From the NCBI RefSeq assembly GCF_019923745.1, contig NZ_JAANOG010000004.1, positions 1-64,000 of the forward strand: DNA of 64,000 nt. The letters run 5' to 3'. The position numbers were made by a program, and so were the translations under genes. Each line of letters begins with the position of its first letter. Positions within the stretch are counted from its first letter, which is position 1. This stretch comes from Aquirufa aurantiipilula (GTDB taxonomy: Bacteria; Bacteroidota; Bacteroidia; Cytophagales; Spirosomataceae). Below, one piece after another: positions 8,417-17,093 of the stretch. The notes under the pieces were generated by a model that was given only the letters and a program-made list of their open reading frames with translations, was not told the origin of the DNA and searched no databases.

Positions 8417-9667
8417 TTATTTGACGAAACCTACTCCGACAGTTGAGTTCGAGAACTCATCAATTAATATAAAAGCGCCATTAGAAGGATTTTCTGCATA
8501 GACATCAGCCATGATAGGCTGGGCAGTCCGTAACTGAATTCCTCCAATTTCATTGAGTTTCATGGAATCCACATCTTGGCTAGATGTTTGTGCCACTACA
8601 TCCAATCGCTCAGTAATTTGTGAGATTTTGGCTTTGGTCAAGTTGACTCCGTGTTGTAATAAGTAGGTTTTCCCAGGACTTAATGCTTGATGGTCCAACC
8701 AGCATATATGAGCTGCAAAATCTTTTAATTGTGGAGCTTGGGTATCAGAGGCTAATACCAAAGAGTTTCCGCGTGAAATGTCAACATCAGTCGTTAAGGT
8801 AATAACAACCGAATCACCTGCTTCGGCACGCTCTAATTGCTCACCAAATTTTTCAATGGATGCAATGGTGCTTTCTTGTCCTGTAGGCAATGCTTTGATT
8901 ACATCCCCAACTTGAAAAGTTCCTGAACTAATTTTTCCAGCATAACCTCGGTAGTCGTGGTATTCTTCTGTTTTAGGGCGTATTACCCATTGAACAGGAA
9001 AACGGGCTGGAGCATGGGCGAGGCTTTCAGCAAATTCAAATGCTTCTAATTCCCCTAACAAGGTGTTTCCTTGATACCAAGGCATTTTATCTGCTGCTTG
9101 GGTGATGTTTTGTCCAAACAAAGAAGAAATAGGTAAAAAGCTAATTTCTTGACCTACAAAGGTGGTTTGGGCAACTAAAGAACGTAAGCTTTCTTTGATG
9201 GCTTCAAATTTGGCTTCATCGTATTGAACCAAATCCATTTTATTTACACAAATGATGACTTTGGGAATTCGTAGTAAAGCCGCAATGGATAGATGCCTGG
9301 CGGTTTGTTCTACAACACCTTGACGAGCATCCACTAAGATTAAAGAGACTTTGGCATTCGAAGCACCCGTAACCATGTTACGCGTATATTCTACGTGACC
9401 AGGAGTATCTGCAATGATGTATTTGCGCGTGGGTGTGGAGAAATAAATGTGCGCCACATCGATGGTGATGCCTTGTTCTCTTTCCGCTATTAAACCATCT
9501 GTTAAAAGAGAAAGATCTAAAAAATCTAATCTTTTTCTTTTGGAAGCACTTTCCAATGCTTCAATTTTATCTTTAGTAATTGAATTGGTTTCATACAATA
9601 ATCGACCAATCAATGTACTTTTTCCATCATCTACAGAACCTGCAGTAGCTATGCGTAAAATATCCAT
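8417..9667 (-). CDS. cysN: Sulfate adenylyltransferase subunit 1 (GTPase)
   Basis: This is a 416-residue EF-Tu-like GTPase. G1 is GSVDDGKST, the switch region EREQGITIDVAHIYF, G3 DTPGHVEYTRNM and G4 NKMD, followed by two beta-barrel domains. With CysD it forms ATP sulfurylase, which activates sulfate to adenosine 5'-phosphosulfate (APS) at the cost of GTP hydrolysis. The protein ends after the barrels, so it lacks the fused CysC APS kinase domain found in NodQ-type proteins. That agrees with the neighbouring reductase being an APS reductase, which needs no PAPS. It is the third gene of the cysH-cysD-cysN operon, 18 bp after cysD. Confidence 0.95.
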   Translation of the reverse strand: MDILRIATAGSVDDGKSTLIGRLLYETNSITKDKIEALESASKRKRLDFLDLSLLTDGLIAEREQGITIDVAHIYFSTPTRKYIIADTPGHVEYTRNMVTGASNAKVSLILVDARQGVVEQTARHLSIAALLRIPKVIICVNKMDLVQYDEAKFEAIKESLRSLVAQTTFVGQEISFLPISSLFGQNITQAADKMPWYQGNTLLGELEAFEFAESLAHAPARFPVQWVIRPKTEEYHDYRGYAGKISSGTFQVGDVIKALPTGQESTIASIEKFGEQLERAEAGDSVVITLTTDVDISRGNSLVLASDTQAPQLKDFAAHICWLDHQALSPGKTYLLQHGVNLTKAKISQITERLDVVAQTSSQDVDSMKLNEIGGIQLRTAQPIMADVYAENPSNGAFILIDEFSNSTVGVGFVK

Positions 9668-9685
9668 ATTCCTTTCTCTCTCCTA

Positions 9686-10606
9686 TTAAAAATATCCCTG
9701 TTGCTTTCTTTTTTCCATGGCGGCCTCGGAGCGCTTATCGTCGATACGGGCCCCGCGTTCTGAAATTTCCGCTGATAAAATCTCTTCAATGATGATGTCA
9801 ATTTCTACTGCATCTGATTCGACAGCAGCAGTACATGTCATATCTCCGACTGTTCTAAAGCGAACAGTGGCTTCAAATGGAATTTCATCGGCTTCTTTAT
9901 TCAAGTATTCTGAATCAGCCCAAAGCATCCCATCGCGCTCAATAACTTGGCGTTGGTGTGAGAAATAAATGCTTGGGATTTCCATTTTTTCTTCTTTAAT
10001 GTAATTCCACACGTCTAACTCTGTCCAATTGGAAATAGGGAAAACACGTACATTTTCGCCAACAGCAATACGACCATTTAACATATCAAATAGTTCAGGT
10101 CTTTGTCTTTTGGCATCCCATTGGCCAAAATCATCGCGAACAGAAAAGATACGTTCTTTAGCTCTCGCTTTTTCTTCATCTCTTCTGGCTCCACCGATAC
10201 AGGCATCGAATTTAAATTCTTCGATAGTATCTAATAAAGTGACTGTTTGTAGCACATTACGGGAGGCATATTTGCCTGTTTCTTCTTTGGCTTTTCCCTG
10301 GTCAATGGAATCTTGTACATAACGTACAATTAGCTCAGCTCCTGTTTCCTTGGCCAGCCAATCTCTAAACTCAATGGTTTCAGGGAAGTTATGTCCCGTA
10401 TCTATATGTACCAAGGGGAAAGGAATTTTCCCTGGGAAAAATGCTTTTTGGGCTAATCTAACTAAGGTAATGGAATCTTTACCTCCAGAAAATAGTAAAG
10501 CGGGACGCTCAAATTGGGCGGCAACTTCACGCATAATATAAATAGATTCATCCTCCAATTTTCTTGGAAACTGTCCTATTTTGTCCTTAATGGTTGAATT
10601 TGTCAT
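9686..10606 (-). CDS. cysD: Sulfate adenylyltransferase subunit 2
   Basis: This is a 306-residue adenylyltransferase of the PP-loop superfamily. The pyrophosphate loop is LLFSGGKDS (about residues 37-45). Other family blocks present are HIDTGHNFPET, CIGGARRDEEKARAKER and FPISNWTELDVWNYI. The C-terminus carries the typical RGARIDDKRSEAAMEKRKQQGYF. It catalyses APS formation together with CysN. Length and ends match the family. It lies between cysH (15 bp upstream) and cysN (18 bp downstream), all leftward. Confidence 0.97.
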   Translation of the reverse strand: MTNSTIKDKIGQFPRKLEDESIYIMREVAAQFERPALLFSGGKDSITLVRLAQKAFFPGKIPFPLVHIDTGHNFPETIEFRDWLAKETGAELIVRYVQDSIDQGKAKEETGKYASRNVLQTVTLLDTIEEFKFDACIGGARRDEEKARAKERIFSVRDDFGQWDAKRQRPELFDMLNGRIAVGENVRVFPISNWTELDVWNYIKEEKMEIPSIYFSHQRQVIERDGMLWADSEYLNKEADEIPFEATVRFRTVGDMTCTAAVESDAVEIDIIIEEILSAEISERGARIDDKRSEAAMEKRKQQGYF

Positions 10607-10621
10607 AAAATGGATAATAAA

Positions 10622-11314
10622 TTAGGCGTGTAAACCACATTCTTTTTGGGAGTTTTCCCACCACCATCTTCCTGCCCTTGGATGCTCTCCTTCAGCAATG
10701 GCTCGAGTACAAGGTGCGCAGCCAATGGAGATAAATCCTTTTTTGTGCAATGGGTTTTGCGGTATTTTATGGTCAACTAAATATTGATTTAATTCATCAA
10801 ATGTCCAATCAATCAAAGGGTTAATTTTGATCAATTTTCTTTGTTCATCCCATTCTACAATAGGCATATTGGCTCTGTTTTCAGATTGCTCAGCTCGTAA
10901 TCCAGTAATCCAAACTTTTGCTCCTTGCAAAGCTCGGGATAAAGGTTCCATTTTACGAATAAAGCAACATTCTTTTCTGTTTTCTACCGAACTATAAAAT
11001 GAGTTGAAGCCCTTTTCCTTGACTAGTTTCTCTACCGATTCCGTTTTTGGGAAATAAGTATCAATCGTAATTTGATACTTTCTGCTTGTCAAATCCATTA
11101 ACTCATAGGACTCTTGAAATTGACGGCCTGTATCTAAAGTGAACAGGTGAATGGGAAGAGATTGGCTAGCAATGGCATATAAAATAGCCTGATCTTCTTG
11201 TCCAAAAGAAGTAGAAAATACAATTTTCTCCTGAGGGAATAATTGAGTTAATACCTGCAATCGTTCTTCTAGGGAGAGATTTAATAAGGCTTTTTCAATG
11301 GTTGAAATATCCAT
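10622..11314 (-). CDS. cysH: Assimilatory APS reductase (CysH family, iron-sulfur type)
   Basis: This is a 230-residue thioredoxin-dependent reductase that converts APS to sulfite. It has the PP-loop-like FSTSFGQEDQ, the fingerprint ITGLRAEQSENR and the C-terminal catalytic motif ECGLH. Two cysteine pairs are visible, CC in RKECCFIRK and CxxC in GCAPC. These pairs mark the [4Fe-4S] APS reductases and are missing from PAPS reductases. The enzyme therefore probably uses APS directly, which explains the absence of an APS kinase here. The ATG at 11314 is preferred over 11341, since the extra nine residues are not part of the fold. It is first in the sulfate operon; sulfite reductase is not in the window. 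Confidence 0.93.
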   Translation of the reverse strand: MDISTIEKALLNLSLEERLQVLTQLFPQEKIVFSTSFGQEDQAILYAIASQSLPIHLFTLDTGRQFQESYELMDLTSRKYQITIDTYFPKTESVEKLVKEKGFNSFYSSVENRKECCFIRKMEPLSRALQGAKVWITGLRAEQSENRANMPIVEWDEQRKLIKINPLIDWTFDELNQYLVDHKIPQNPLHKKGFISIGCAPCTRAIAEGEHPRAGRWWWENSQKECGLHA

Positions 11315-11441
11315 ACTCTTAAAATTTTCACAAAAATACACAATGTCTATTGAATTGCTATACTTGATTTTAAAAAGATTTACAAGACTTCATATGAAGG
11401 AAATAAATCTTTTGTAAATTCATCACAATAAACAAAGTAGG

Positions 11442-12137
11442 ATGTATCAAGGCTCAGAGATTTGGATGAATGAGGGAATGGAGGATGATAAATCTCCTTT
11501 TTTGGACTTGAAAGCAATAAAAAGCTTGGTAAAGCAAGGTGAAGGGCATCGCTTGGAGTTTAAAATGAAAGTTAAATTTCCAGAAAAGATTATCAAGGAA
11601 ATGGTAGCTTTTGCCAATACAGACGGAGGGACGCTCTTAGTTGGGGTAAGTGATGAGGGCCAGGTACAAGGAGTGAAGTTTGTGGATGAAGAACAATTCC
11701 TATTAGATCGTGCCATTGAGAAGTATTGTTTTCCTGTTTTTTCCTATACCAATTATCGAGTTGAAATTGATTCTCAAAGAGCTATTTTAGTTTATCATAT
11801 ATTTCCTAGTATCGATAAACCGCATTTTGTGCAATTATCCGATGAACCACAGCCTAAGTGTTATGTGCGCATTAAAGATCGTACGGTACAGGCGAGTAAG
11901 GAAATGAAACAAATATTGAGACGGGAAAATGAAGAGGGAATTCAATTTAATTTTGGTCCATCTGAAAAATGGTTGATGGAGTATTTGCATGAAAATCAAC
12001 AGATTACATTAGCTTTGTTTGCAGAGAAGCAATCCTTACCACTTTGGCTAGCTTCAAGAAAATTAGTTCTATTAGTTTTGGCACGTGTTTTACGTATTTT
12101 GCCAGGCGAAGTATACGATATTTATACCTTACGATGA
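11442..12137 (+). CDS. AlbA_2 (Schlafen-like) domain protein
   Basis: This 231-residue protein has an AlbA_2-type domain in roughly residues 30-160. The defining core is present: EGHRLEFKMK, then KEMVAFANTDGGTLLVGVSDEGQVQGV, and CYVRIKDRTVQAS. The domain occurs in putative nucleic-acid-binding regulators and, in eukaryotes, in Schlafen nucleases. The C-terminal part (GPSEKWLMEYLHENQQITLALFAEK) resembles a small winged helix. The function is unknown. Its stop codon overlaps the ATG of the next gene (ATGA at 12134-12137), so the two are probably translationally coupled. ATG 11442 is used; an ATG at 11466 is an alternative. Confidence 0.8.
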   Translation: MYQGSEIWMNEGMEDDKSPFLDLKAIKSLVKQGEGHRLEFKMKVKFPEKIIKEMVAFANTDGGTLLVGVSDEGQVQGVKFVDEEQFLLDRAIEKYCFPVFSYTNYRVEIDSQRAILVYHIFPSIDKPHFVQLSDEPQPKCYVRIKDRTVQASKEMKQILRRENEEGIQFNFGPSEKWLMEYLHENQQITLALFAEKQSLPLWLASRKLVLLVLARVLRILPGEVYDIYTLR

Positions 12138-13507
12138 AAAACAGTTATTGGGCATTATTTGCTTTAATCATGCTTTTTTCTGCTTGCACCAAGCAATCAG
12201 TTGAGCCTGTTAATTCACCCAATCCAGCTAGTTCGCTGACCTCTTCATTTGATTTAATTCAGGATCGCATATTTACGCCAACTTGTGCCACTTCGGGATG
12301 TCATCTTTCTAATACTGATGCTTCTTTTGCACAGCACGGTTTAATACTAGCAAAATCTTCTTCATATGCACAGTTGGTAGGAGTGGCTTCTAAAAACCCG
12401 AATGCCGTTCTCAATAAAATTTTACGAGTTACCAAGTTTCAGTCTACCCAAAGTTTACTGTATCATAAATTAAATTGGGATGTAGCGCATCATTCTAGTA
12501 TTGATTATGGTGTACCCATGCCCTTGGGAGGGAAGCCCCTTTCTGTTGGTCAATTGAAATTTATTCAAAATTGGATTGAGGCTGGAGCCCCAGAAAAAGG
12601 GGAAGTTGCCGATGCCAAATTATTAGATGATACCACCCCGAGTTATGCTGTTAGTTCCGATTTTAGTCCTTTAATAGAACCTTCTGCTGAAGGAAAGGAA
12701 GGGATTCAATTGAAAGTTGAGAAATTTTCTGTGGCACCAAATTTTGAACGTGAGTTGTTTGTGCGCAAGCCATTGAATAATTCTGCACCTGTGTATGTTT
12801 CGCGGATCAAGTTAAAGTCAAGACCTAATAGCCATCACATGGTCTTGTACGATTTTGAAAGTAAACAGTCTTTACCAAATCTGAATGAAGTAAGAGATTT
12901 ACGAAACAGTGATAATAGCATTAACGTGTTTACTTTCCTGCAGATGCAAAACCACATTTTTTTAGGGGGAGGTACGGATCCTAATTCAGATTATTCTTTT
13001 CCTGAAGGAACTGCTCTACTGCTTCCTGCCAATAGTTCGATTGATTTGAACCCACATTACTTTAATAAAACCAACGAAGTAATCTTTGGAGAGAACTATG
13101 TCAATCTATATACCGTGAAAGCCGATCAGGTGAAAAAAGTGGTACAAATGATTGATTTTAATAATACCAATTTGACGATACCTGCCAATCAAAAGACCGT
13201 TATTTCTAAAGATTTTATTTTTGATAAAGCAGTAGCCATCGTTTCATTAACCTCTCATACCCATCAGTGGGGCAAGTTATTTCAGATTAAAATCAAAGGT
13301 GGTGCCCGGAATGGAGAGGTGATTTATGAAAGTACAGACTGGGCGCACCCTACTGTCATTAATTTTCCCAAAGTGATTGAGCTAAAAGCAGGAGAGGGAT
13401 TAACTTCGGTGGTTACCTATGAAAATAATACGAATCGCATCATCCGTTTTGGTTTAACTTCCGAAGACGAGATGAACATCATATTTGGATATTACTACGC
13501 ACTTTAA
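12134..13507 (+). CDS. Lipoprotein joining a cytochrome c-like domain to a PHM/DBM-type copper monooxygenase module
   Basis: This is a 457-residue lipoprotein (lipobox LFSAC, Cys18). Residues ~40-155 look like a cytochrome c domain: a CX4CH heme site (C51, C56, H57) and a distal Met region GVPMPLGGKPLS followed by FIQNWIEAGAP. Residues ~190-457 follow the two-domain copper type II ascorbate-dependent monooxygenase fold. Every copper ligand position is filled. CuH would be H234-H235 (SHHMVLYD, compare VHHMLLFG of PHM) and H308 (NPHYF). CuM would be H375 and H377 (HTHQWGK, compare HTHHLGK) and M447 (DEMNIIFGYYY, compare DEMCNLYIMYY). The comparison is from memory of animal PHM. The substrate is unknown; the heme domain may replace ascorbate as electron donor (inference). 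The ATG at 12134 is chosen because it starts the signal peptide and overlaps the upstream stop. Confidence 0.85.
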   Translation: MKNSYWALFALIMLFSACTKQSVEPVNSPNPASSLTSSFDLIQDRIFTPTCATSGCHLSNTDASFAQHGLILAKSSSYAQLVGVASKNPNAVLNKILRVTKFQSTQSLLYHKLNWDVAHHSSIDYGVPMPLGGKPLSVGQLKFIQNWIEAGAPEKGEVADAKLLDDTTPSYAVSSDFSPLIEPSAEGKEGIQLKVEKFSVAPNFERELFVRKPLNNSAPVYVSRIKLKSRPNSHHMVLYDFESKQSLPNLNEVRDLRNSDNSINVFTFLQMQNHIFLGGGTDPNSDYSFPEGTALLLPANSSIDLNPHYFNKTNEVIFGENYVNLYTVKADQVKKVVQMIDFNNTNLTIPANQKTVISKDFIFDKAVAIVSLTSHTHQWGKLFQIKIKGGARNGEVIYESTDWAHPTVINFPKVIELKAGEGLTSVVTYENNTNRIIRFGLTSEDEMNIIFGYYYAL

Positions 13508-13555
13508 GACAGAGCCCATAATACATATTCACTCACATGCTTAAATGAAAAAAAG

Positions 13556-14416
13556 ATGGATCAGAAAATTATTAACCTGTTTGATGAGTACACCCACAAA
13601 CCATTAAAAAGGGAAGTGTTTTTAGCTAAGTTGAGCAAATTAGCTGGTGGAACAGCGGCGGCATTAGCTATTTTACCTATGTTAGAAGGCAATTATGCCA
13701 TGGCCAATCAAGTATCTGTACAAGATGCCGATTTATTGATGGAGGATGTTTCATATCCTTCAAAAAACTGTACCATGAAAGGGTATTTGGTACAGCCTAA
13801 ATTATCCAAAGGGAAATTAGGCGCTGTATTGGTTATCCATGAAAACAGAGGATTAACCCCACACATCAAAGATGTTACCCGTCGAATTGCTAAAGCAGGA
13901 TACATTGCTTTAGGTATTGATGCGCTTTCTCCTTTTGGAGGAACACCAGTCAATGAAGATGAAGGACGCGCTTTGTTTGCTAAATTAGACGCAGTTCAAA
14001 ATTTAGAAAATATTAAGAGCGGTCTTGATTATTTACGAGGATTGAAAAACAGCAATAAGAAAACCGGTGTCGTTGGATTCTGTTGGGGTGGAGGCATGGT
14101 CAATTCCATGGCTGTGATGGATCCTGAGTTAACTGCTGCGGTGGCTTATTATGGTCGACAAGCCGAAGTGGCTGATGTGCCAAAAATAAAAGCCAAGTTA
14201 ATGCTTCAATATGCTGGTTTAGACGAAAGAATAAATGCTGGAATTCCTGCATTTGAAGAAGCATTGAAAGCCAATAAGAAGGATTATCAAATCTTCGTAT
14301 ACGAAGGAGCGCAACATGCTTTTAATAATGATTCTTCACCTGCACGCTACAATGCAGAAGTGGCCAAGTTGGCTTGGACAAGAACCATGGGTTTATTTGA
14401 CCAAACATTGAAATAG
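13556..14416 (+). CDS. Dienelactone hydrolase family protein, exported
   Basis: This is a 286-residue alpha/beta hydrolase. The catalytic triad of the family is visible: the nucleophile Cys in GVVGFCWGGGM, Asp in AGLDERINAG and His in GAQHAFNND. An N-terminal hydrophobic stretch after KREVFLAKLSKLAGG (about residues 30-47) suggests export or membrane anchoring, with a weak Tat-like look but no twin arginine. Homologues hydrolyse lactones or esters; many are of unknown substrate. It follows the copper-monooxygenase lipoprotein by 48 bp and is closed by a terminator, so it is likely the last gene of that transcription unit. A shared pathway is possible but unproved. Confidence 0.87.
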   Translation: MDQKIINLFDEYTHKPLKREVFLAKLSKLAGGTAAALAILPMLEGNYAMANQVSVQDADLLMEDVSYPSKNCTMKGYLVQPKLSKGKLGAVLVIHENRGLTPHIKDVTRRIAKAGYIALGIDALSPFGGTPVNEDEGRALFAKLDAVQNLENIKSGLDYLRGLKNSNKKTGVVGFCWGGGMVNSMAVMDPELTAAVAYYGRQAEVADVPKIKAKLMLQYAGLDERINAGIPAFEEALKANKKDYQIFVYEGAQHAFNNDSSPARYNAEVAKLAWTRTMGLFDQTLK

Positions 14417-14426
14417 TCATAAATGG

Positions 14427-14452
14427 GGGAAGCAAAAAGCTTCCCTTTTTTT
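14427..14452 (+). terminator. Rho-independent terminator after the dienelactone hydrolase gene
   Basis: GGGAAGC (14427-14433) pairs perfectly with GCTTCCC (14439-14445) around an AAAAA loop, followed by seven T (14446-14452). Confidence 0.88.
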
Positions 14453-14737
14453 GTAGTCCAAATGAATGCTTTCTCCCACTTAATCGGTATTTATCAGGCA
14501 TAGCTAATTTTATTTCTTTTGAATATGTGCGAATTAAGCGCTGTAAATCAATTTTTTAAGTCATTTTTAAGAAAATGAAAAATAGCTGTTTTTTATATCA
14601 AAATTGAAGGTATATTTGCTGCCGTTTCTTGAAATATGTCAAGAAATTAACCAATAATAGTACAATTTTTTGCAATTTTTGCATTCTTTCGATAAACAGA
14701 TTCGCTTGGTAATAATTTTACGCTCCCACACATTATA
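14453..14737 (+). promoter_or_regulatory. Leader region of kup with a candidate promoter
   Basis: No gene is visible in this AT-rich gap. TATATTTG at 14611-14618 matches the -7 consensus TAnnTTTG and would give a leader of about 110 bases before kup. A weak inverted pair TTTCTTGA (14625-14632) / TCAAGAAA (14639-14646) lies just after it and could form a stem-loop in the leader. I see no recognised riboswitch. Confidence 0.4.
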
Positions 14738-16699
14738 ATGGAACAAAAACACAAAAACACGGCTACTGCTGCTGGACTGCTGGTAGCCATGGGTATCATC
14801 TACGGAGATATTGGGACATCTCCTTTGTATGTTATGCAGGCCATTATTGGAAATGATCCAATTAATGAGCTGATGATATTGGGAGGATTGTCATGTATTT
14901 TTTGGACACTGACTCTCCAGACCACTCTCAAGTACGTTATTTTAATTTTACGTGCCGATAATAAAGGAGAAGGTGGAATTTTTGCCTTGTTTGCTTTGGT
15001 TCGTCGACATGCCAAATGGTTGACACTTCCTGCCATCATCGGGGGAGCAACACTGTTAGCAGATGGTATTATTACACCCCCCATTTCAGTTTCTTCAGCT
15101 GTAGAGGGTTTGAAAATGCTTAAGACCAAAGAAGGCTTGCCTTACGTTACAGACACAGTACCGATAGTTATTGTCATCTTAACCGGATTATTCATTTTTC
15201 AAATTTTAGGTACCAAAGTTGTAGGTAAACTGTTTGGTCCTATTATGCTACTTTGGTTTAGCATGTTAGCCGTAACTGGATTATTATGGATTGAGCATGA
15301 TTGGAGTATCCTACGCGCGGTTTCACCTCATTATGCATGGGAACTATTGACTTCTCATCAAGCAGGAACTGCTGGATTCTGGACTCTCGGAGCCGTGTTT
15401 TTATGTACTACAGGAGCGGAGGCATTGTATTCCGACCTAGGACATTGCGGCCGAGATAATATTCGTATCAGCTGGATTTTTGTTAAAATTGCTTTGTTGC
15501 TTCAATATTTTGGACAAGGGGCTTGGTTATTGCACCATCAAGGTATGTTGCTTGGTGGCAGAAAACCTATTTTCGAATTATTACCTAGAGAGTTCTTGTT
15601 TACAGGTATTTGTATCGCAACGGCCGCTGCAGTGATTGCTAGTCAGGCCTTGATCTCAGGATCATTCACCTTAATTTCCGAGGCCATCCGTTTGAACTTT
15701 TGGCCCAAGGTGCGCTTGATTTATCCATCCGATCAAAAAGGTCAGTTGTACGTTCCTTCCATCAATATCTTTTTATGGTTAGGCTGTGTCGGGGTGGTGC
15801 TTTGGTTCAAAGAATCCTCCAATATGGAAGCAGCTTATGGTTTGGCAATTACCTTAACCATGTTGATGACTACTTCCTTGATGGCATATTATTTGCACAT
15901 TAAGAAGATTGACATGTGGTGGATCCTCTTGTTTTTGGTGGTTTATATTTCCCTAGAAGGGGCATTTTTAGTCGCTAATTTGCAGAAATTCTCTCACGGT
16001 GGTTATGTATCCTTATTCATTGCTGGAGTCATTTTATTAGTTATGTATGTCTGGTTTAGGGCCACTCGTATTAAAAAGGATTTGACGGAATACGAAAAGC
16101 TATCGGATTATGTAGAACCACTAAAAGAGCTTAGTCGCGATGAAACCATTCCTAAATATGCCACACACTTGGTATTTATGTCCAATGCAGGTAGAGTTTC
16201 AGATATAGAGTCCAAGATTATTTATTCCATCTTCCAACGTAGACCTAAGCGGGCAGATATTTATTGGTTTGTACACGTAGATACCTTGGATGAGCCCTAT
16301 ACCATGGATTACAAGGTGACCGTAATAGAGCCAGATGATATCATCAAAGTGAATTTTAAATTGGGTTTCCGAGTGGAACAAAGAATCAATTTATACTTTA
16401 GAAAAGTTGTGGAGGAAATGGTTGCCCGCGGAGAGGTAGATATCACGTCACGTTATAAGTCTTTGAATGAGCAAAATGTAATTGGTGATTTCCGATTTGT
16501 GGTATTGGAGAAATTCTTATCTTTTGATAATGAATTGCCATTGATGGACAGACTGGTGATGAAGTTTTATTTCTTCTTAAAGCAGTTTATGAATTCAGAG
16601 GATAAATGGTTTGGTTTAGATAGTGATGCGGTGAAATTGGAAAAAGTACCGTTGATTATTAAACCTATTTCAAGATGTAATTTGAGACGTGTAGACTAA
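14738..16699 (+). CDS. kup: Low-affinity potassium uptake protein Kup
   Basis: This is a 653-residue K+ transporter (proton-coupled in the family) of the inner membrane. The family signature GIIYGDIGTSPLYV is near the N-terminus (about residues 20-33). About twelve membrane helices occupy the first ~440 residues, including GGIFALFALVRR and the conserved ALYSDLGHCGRDNIR loop. A cytoplasmic C-terminal domain of ~200 residues follows (from YEKLSDYVEPL), as is usual. The length is normal. The HIT gene starts one base after the stop, so the two are probably one operon. Confidence 0.96.
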   Translation: MEQKHKNTATAAGLLVAMGIIYGDIGTSPLYVMQAIIGNDPINELMILGGLSCIFWTLTLQTTLKYVILILRADNKGEGGIFALFALVRRHAKWLTLPAIIGGATLLADGIITPPISVSSAVEGLKMLKTKEGLPYVTDTVPIVIVILTGLFIFQILGTKVVGKLFGPIMLLWFSMLAVTGLLWIEHDWSILRAVSPHYAWELLTSHQAGTAGFWTLGAVFLCTTGAEALYSDLGHCGRDNIRISWIFVKIALLLQYFGQGAWLLHHQGMLLGGRKPIFELLPREFLFTGICIATAAAVIASQALISGSFTLISEAIRLNFWPKVRLIYPSDQKGQLYVPSINIFLWLGCVGVVLWFKESSNMEAAYGLAITLTMLMTTSLMAYYLHIKKIDMWWILLFLVVYISLEGAFLVANLQKFSHGGYVSLFIAGVILLVMYVWFRATRIKKDLTEYEKLSDYVEPLKELSRDETIPKYATHLVFMSNAGRVSDIESKIIYSIFQRRPKRADIYWFVHVDTLDEPYTMDYKVTVIEPDDIIKVNFKLGFRVEQRINLYFRKVVEEMVARGEVDITSRYKSLNEQNVIGDFRFVVLEKFLSFDNELPLMDRLVMKFYFFLKQFMNSEDKWFGLDSDAVKLEKVPLIIKPISRCNLRRVD

Positions 16700-16700
16700 T

Positions 16701-17093
16701 ATGAGCACAATATTTAGTAAAATTATTTCAGGAGAAATCCCTTGTCACAAAATTGCTGAGAATGAGCATTTTTTGGCATTTTTAGATGTCATGCCTTTGG
16801 TAGAAGGTCATGTGTTAGTGGTTCCTAAAGTGGAGATTGATTATATTTTTGATATGGTACCTGATCAATTGGCTGACATGATGAAGTTTGCTCAATCGGT
16901 AGCTCCGGCCATCAGAAAAGCCATTCCATGCAAAAGGATCGGTGTAGCCGTTATTGGTTTAGAAGTTCCTCATGCGCACGTTCATTTAGTGCCCATGACT
17001 ACGGCCAATGATTTGAATTTTACCCGTGCCAAATTGCAAGTTAGTCAAGAATCTTTGGCAAAAACAGCTGATTTGATTCGCTCTTTTTTGTAA
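16701..17093 (+). CDS. HIT family hydrolase
   Basis: This is a 130-residue histidine-triad nucleotide-binding protein. It has the N-terminal IFSKIISGEIPCHKI and the catalytic triad HAHVHLVP (about residues 96-103). HIT proteins hydrolyse nucleoside phosphoramidates or dinucleotides; the physiological substrate here is unknown. It is one base downstream of kup and convergent with gpsA, whose stop is adjacent. Confidence 0.94.
   Translation: MSTIFSKIISGEIPCHKIAENEHFLAFLDVMPLVEGHVLVVPKVEIDYIFDMVPDQLADMMKFAQSVAPAIRKAIPCKRIGVAVIGLEVPHAHVHLVPMTTANDLNFTRAKLQVSQESLAKTADLIRSFL

Noticed and set aside
8417-9667. cysN as elongation factor Tu
   Set aside because: G-domain is EF-Tu-like, but the SVDDGKST loop, gene order with cysD and overall sequence fit CysN.
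10622-11314. cysH as PAPS reductase
   Set aside because: CC and CxxC iron-sulfur motifs are present and no APS kinase is encoded nearby, which favours APS reductase.
14453-14737. c-di-AMP or potassium-type riboswitch ahead of kup
   Set aside because: None of the conserved core of such riboswitches could be recognised; only a weak stem-loop is present.
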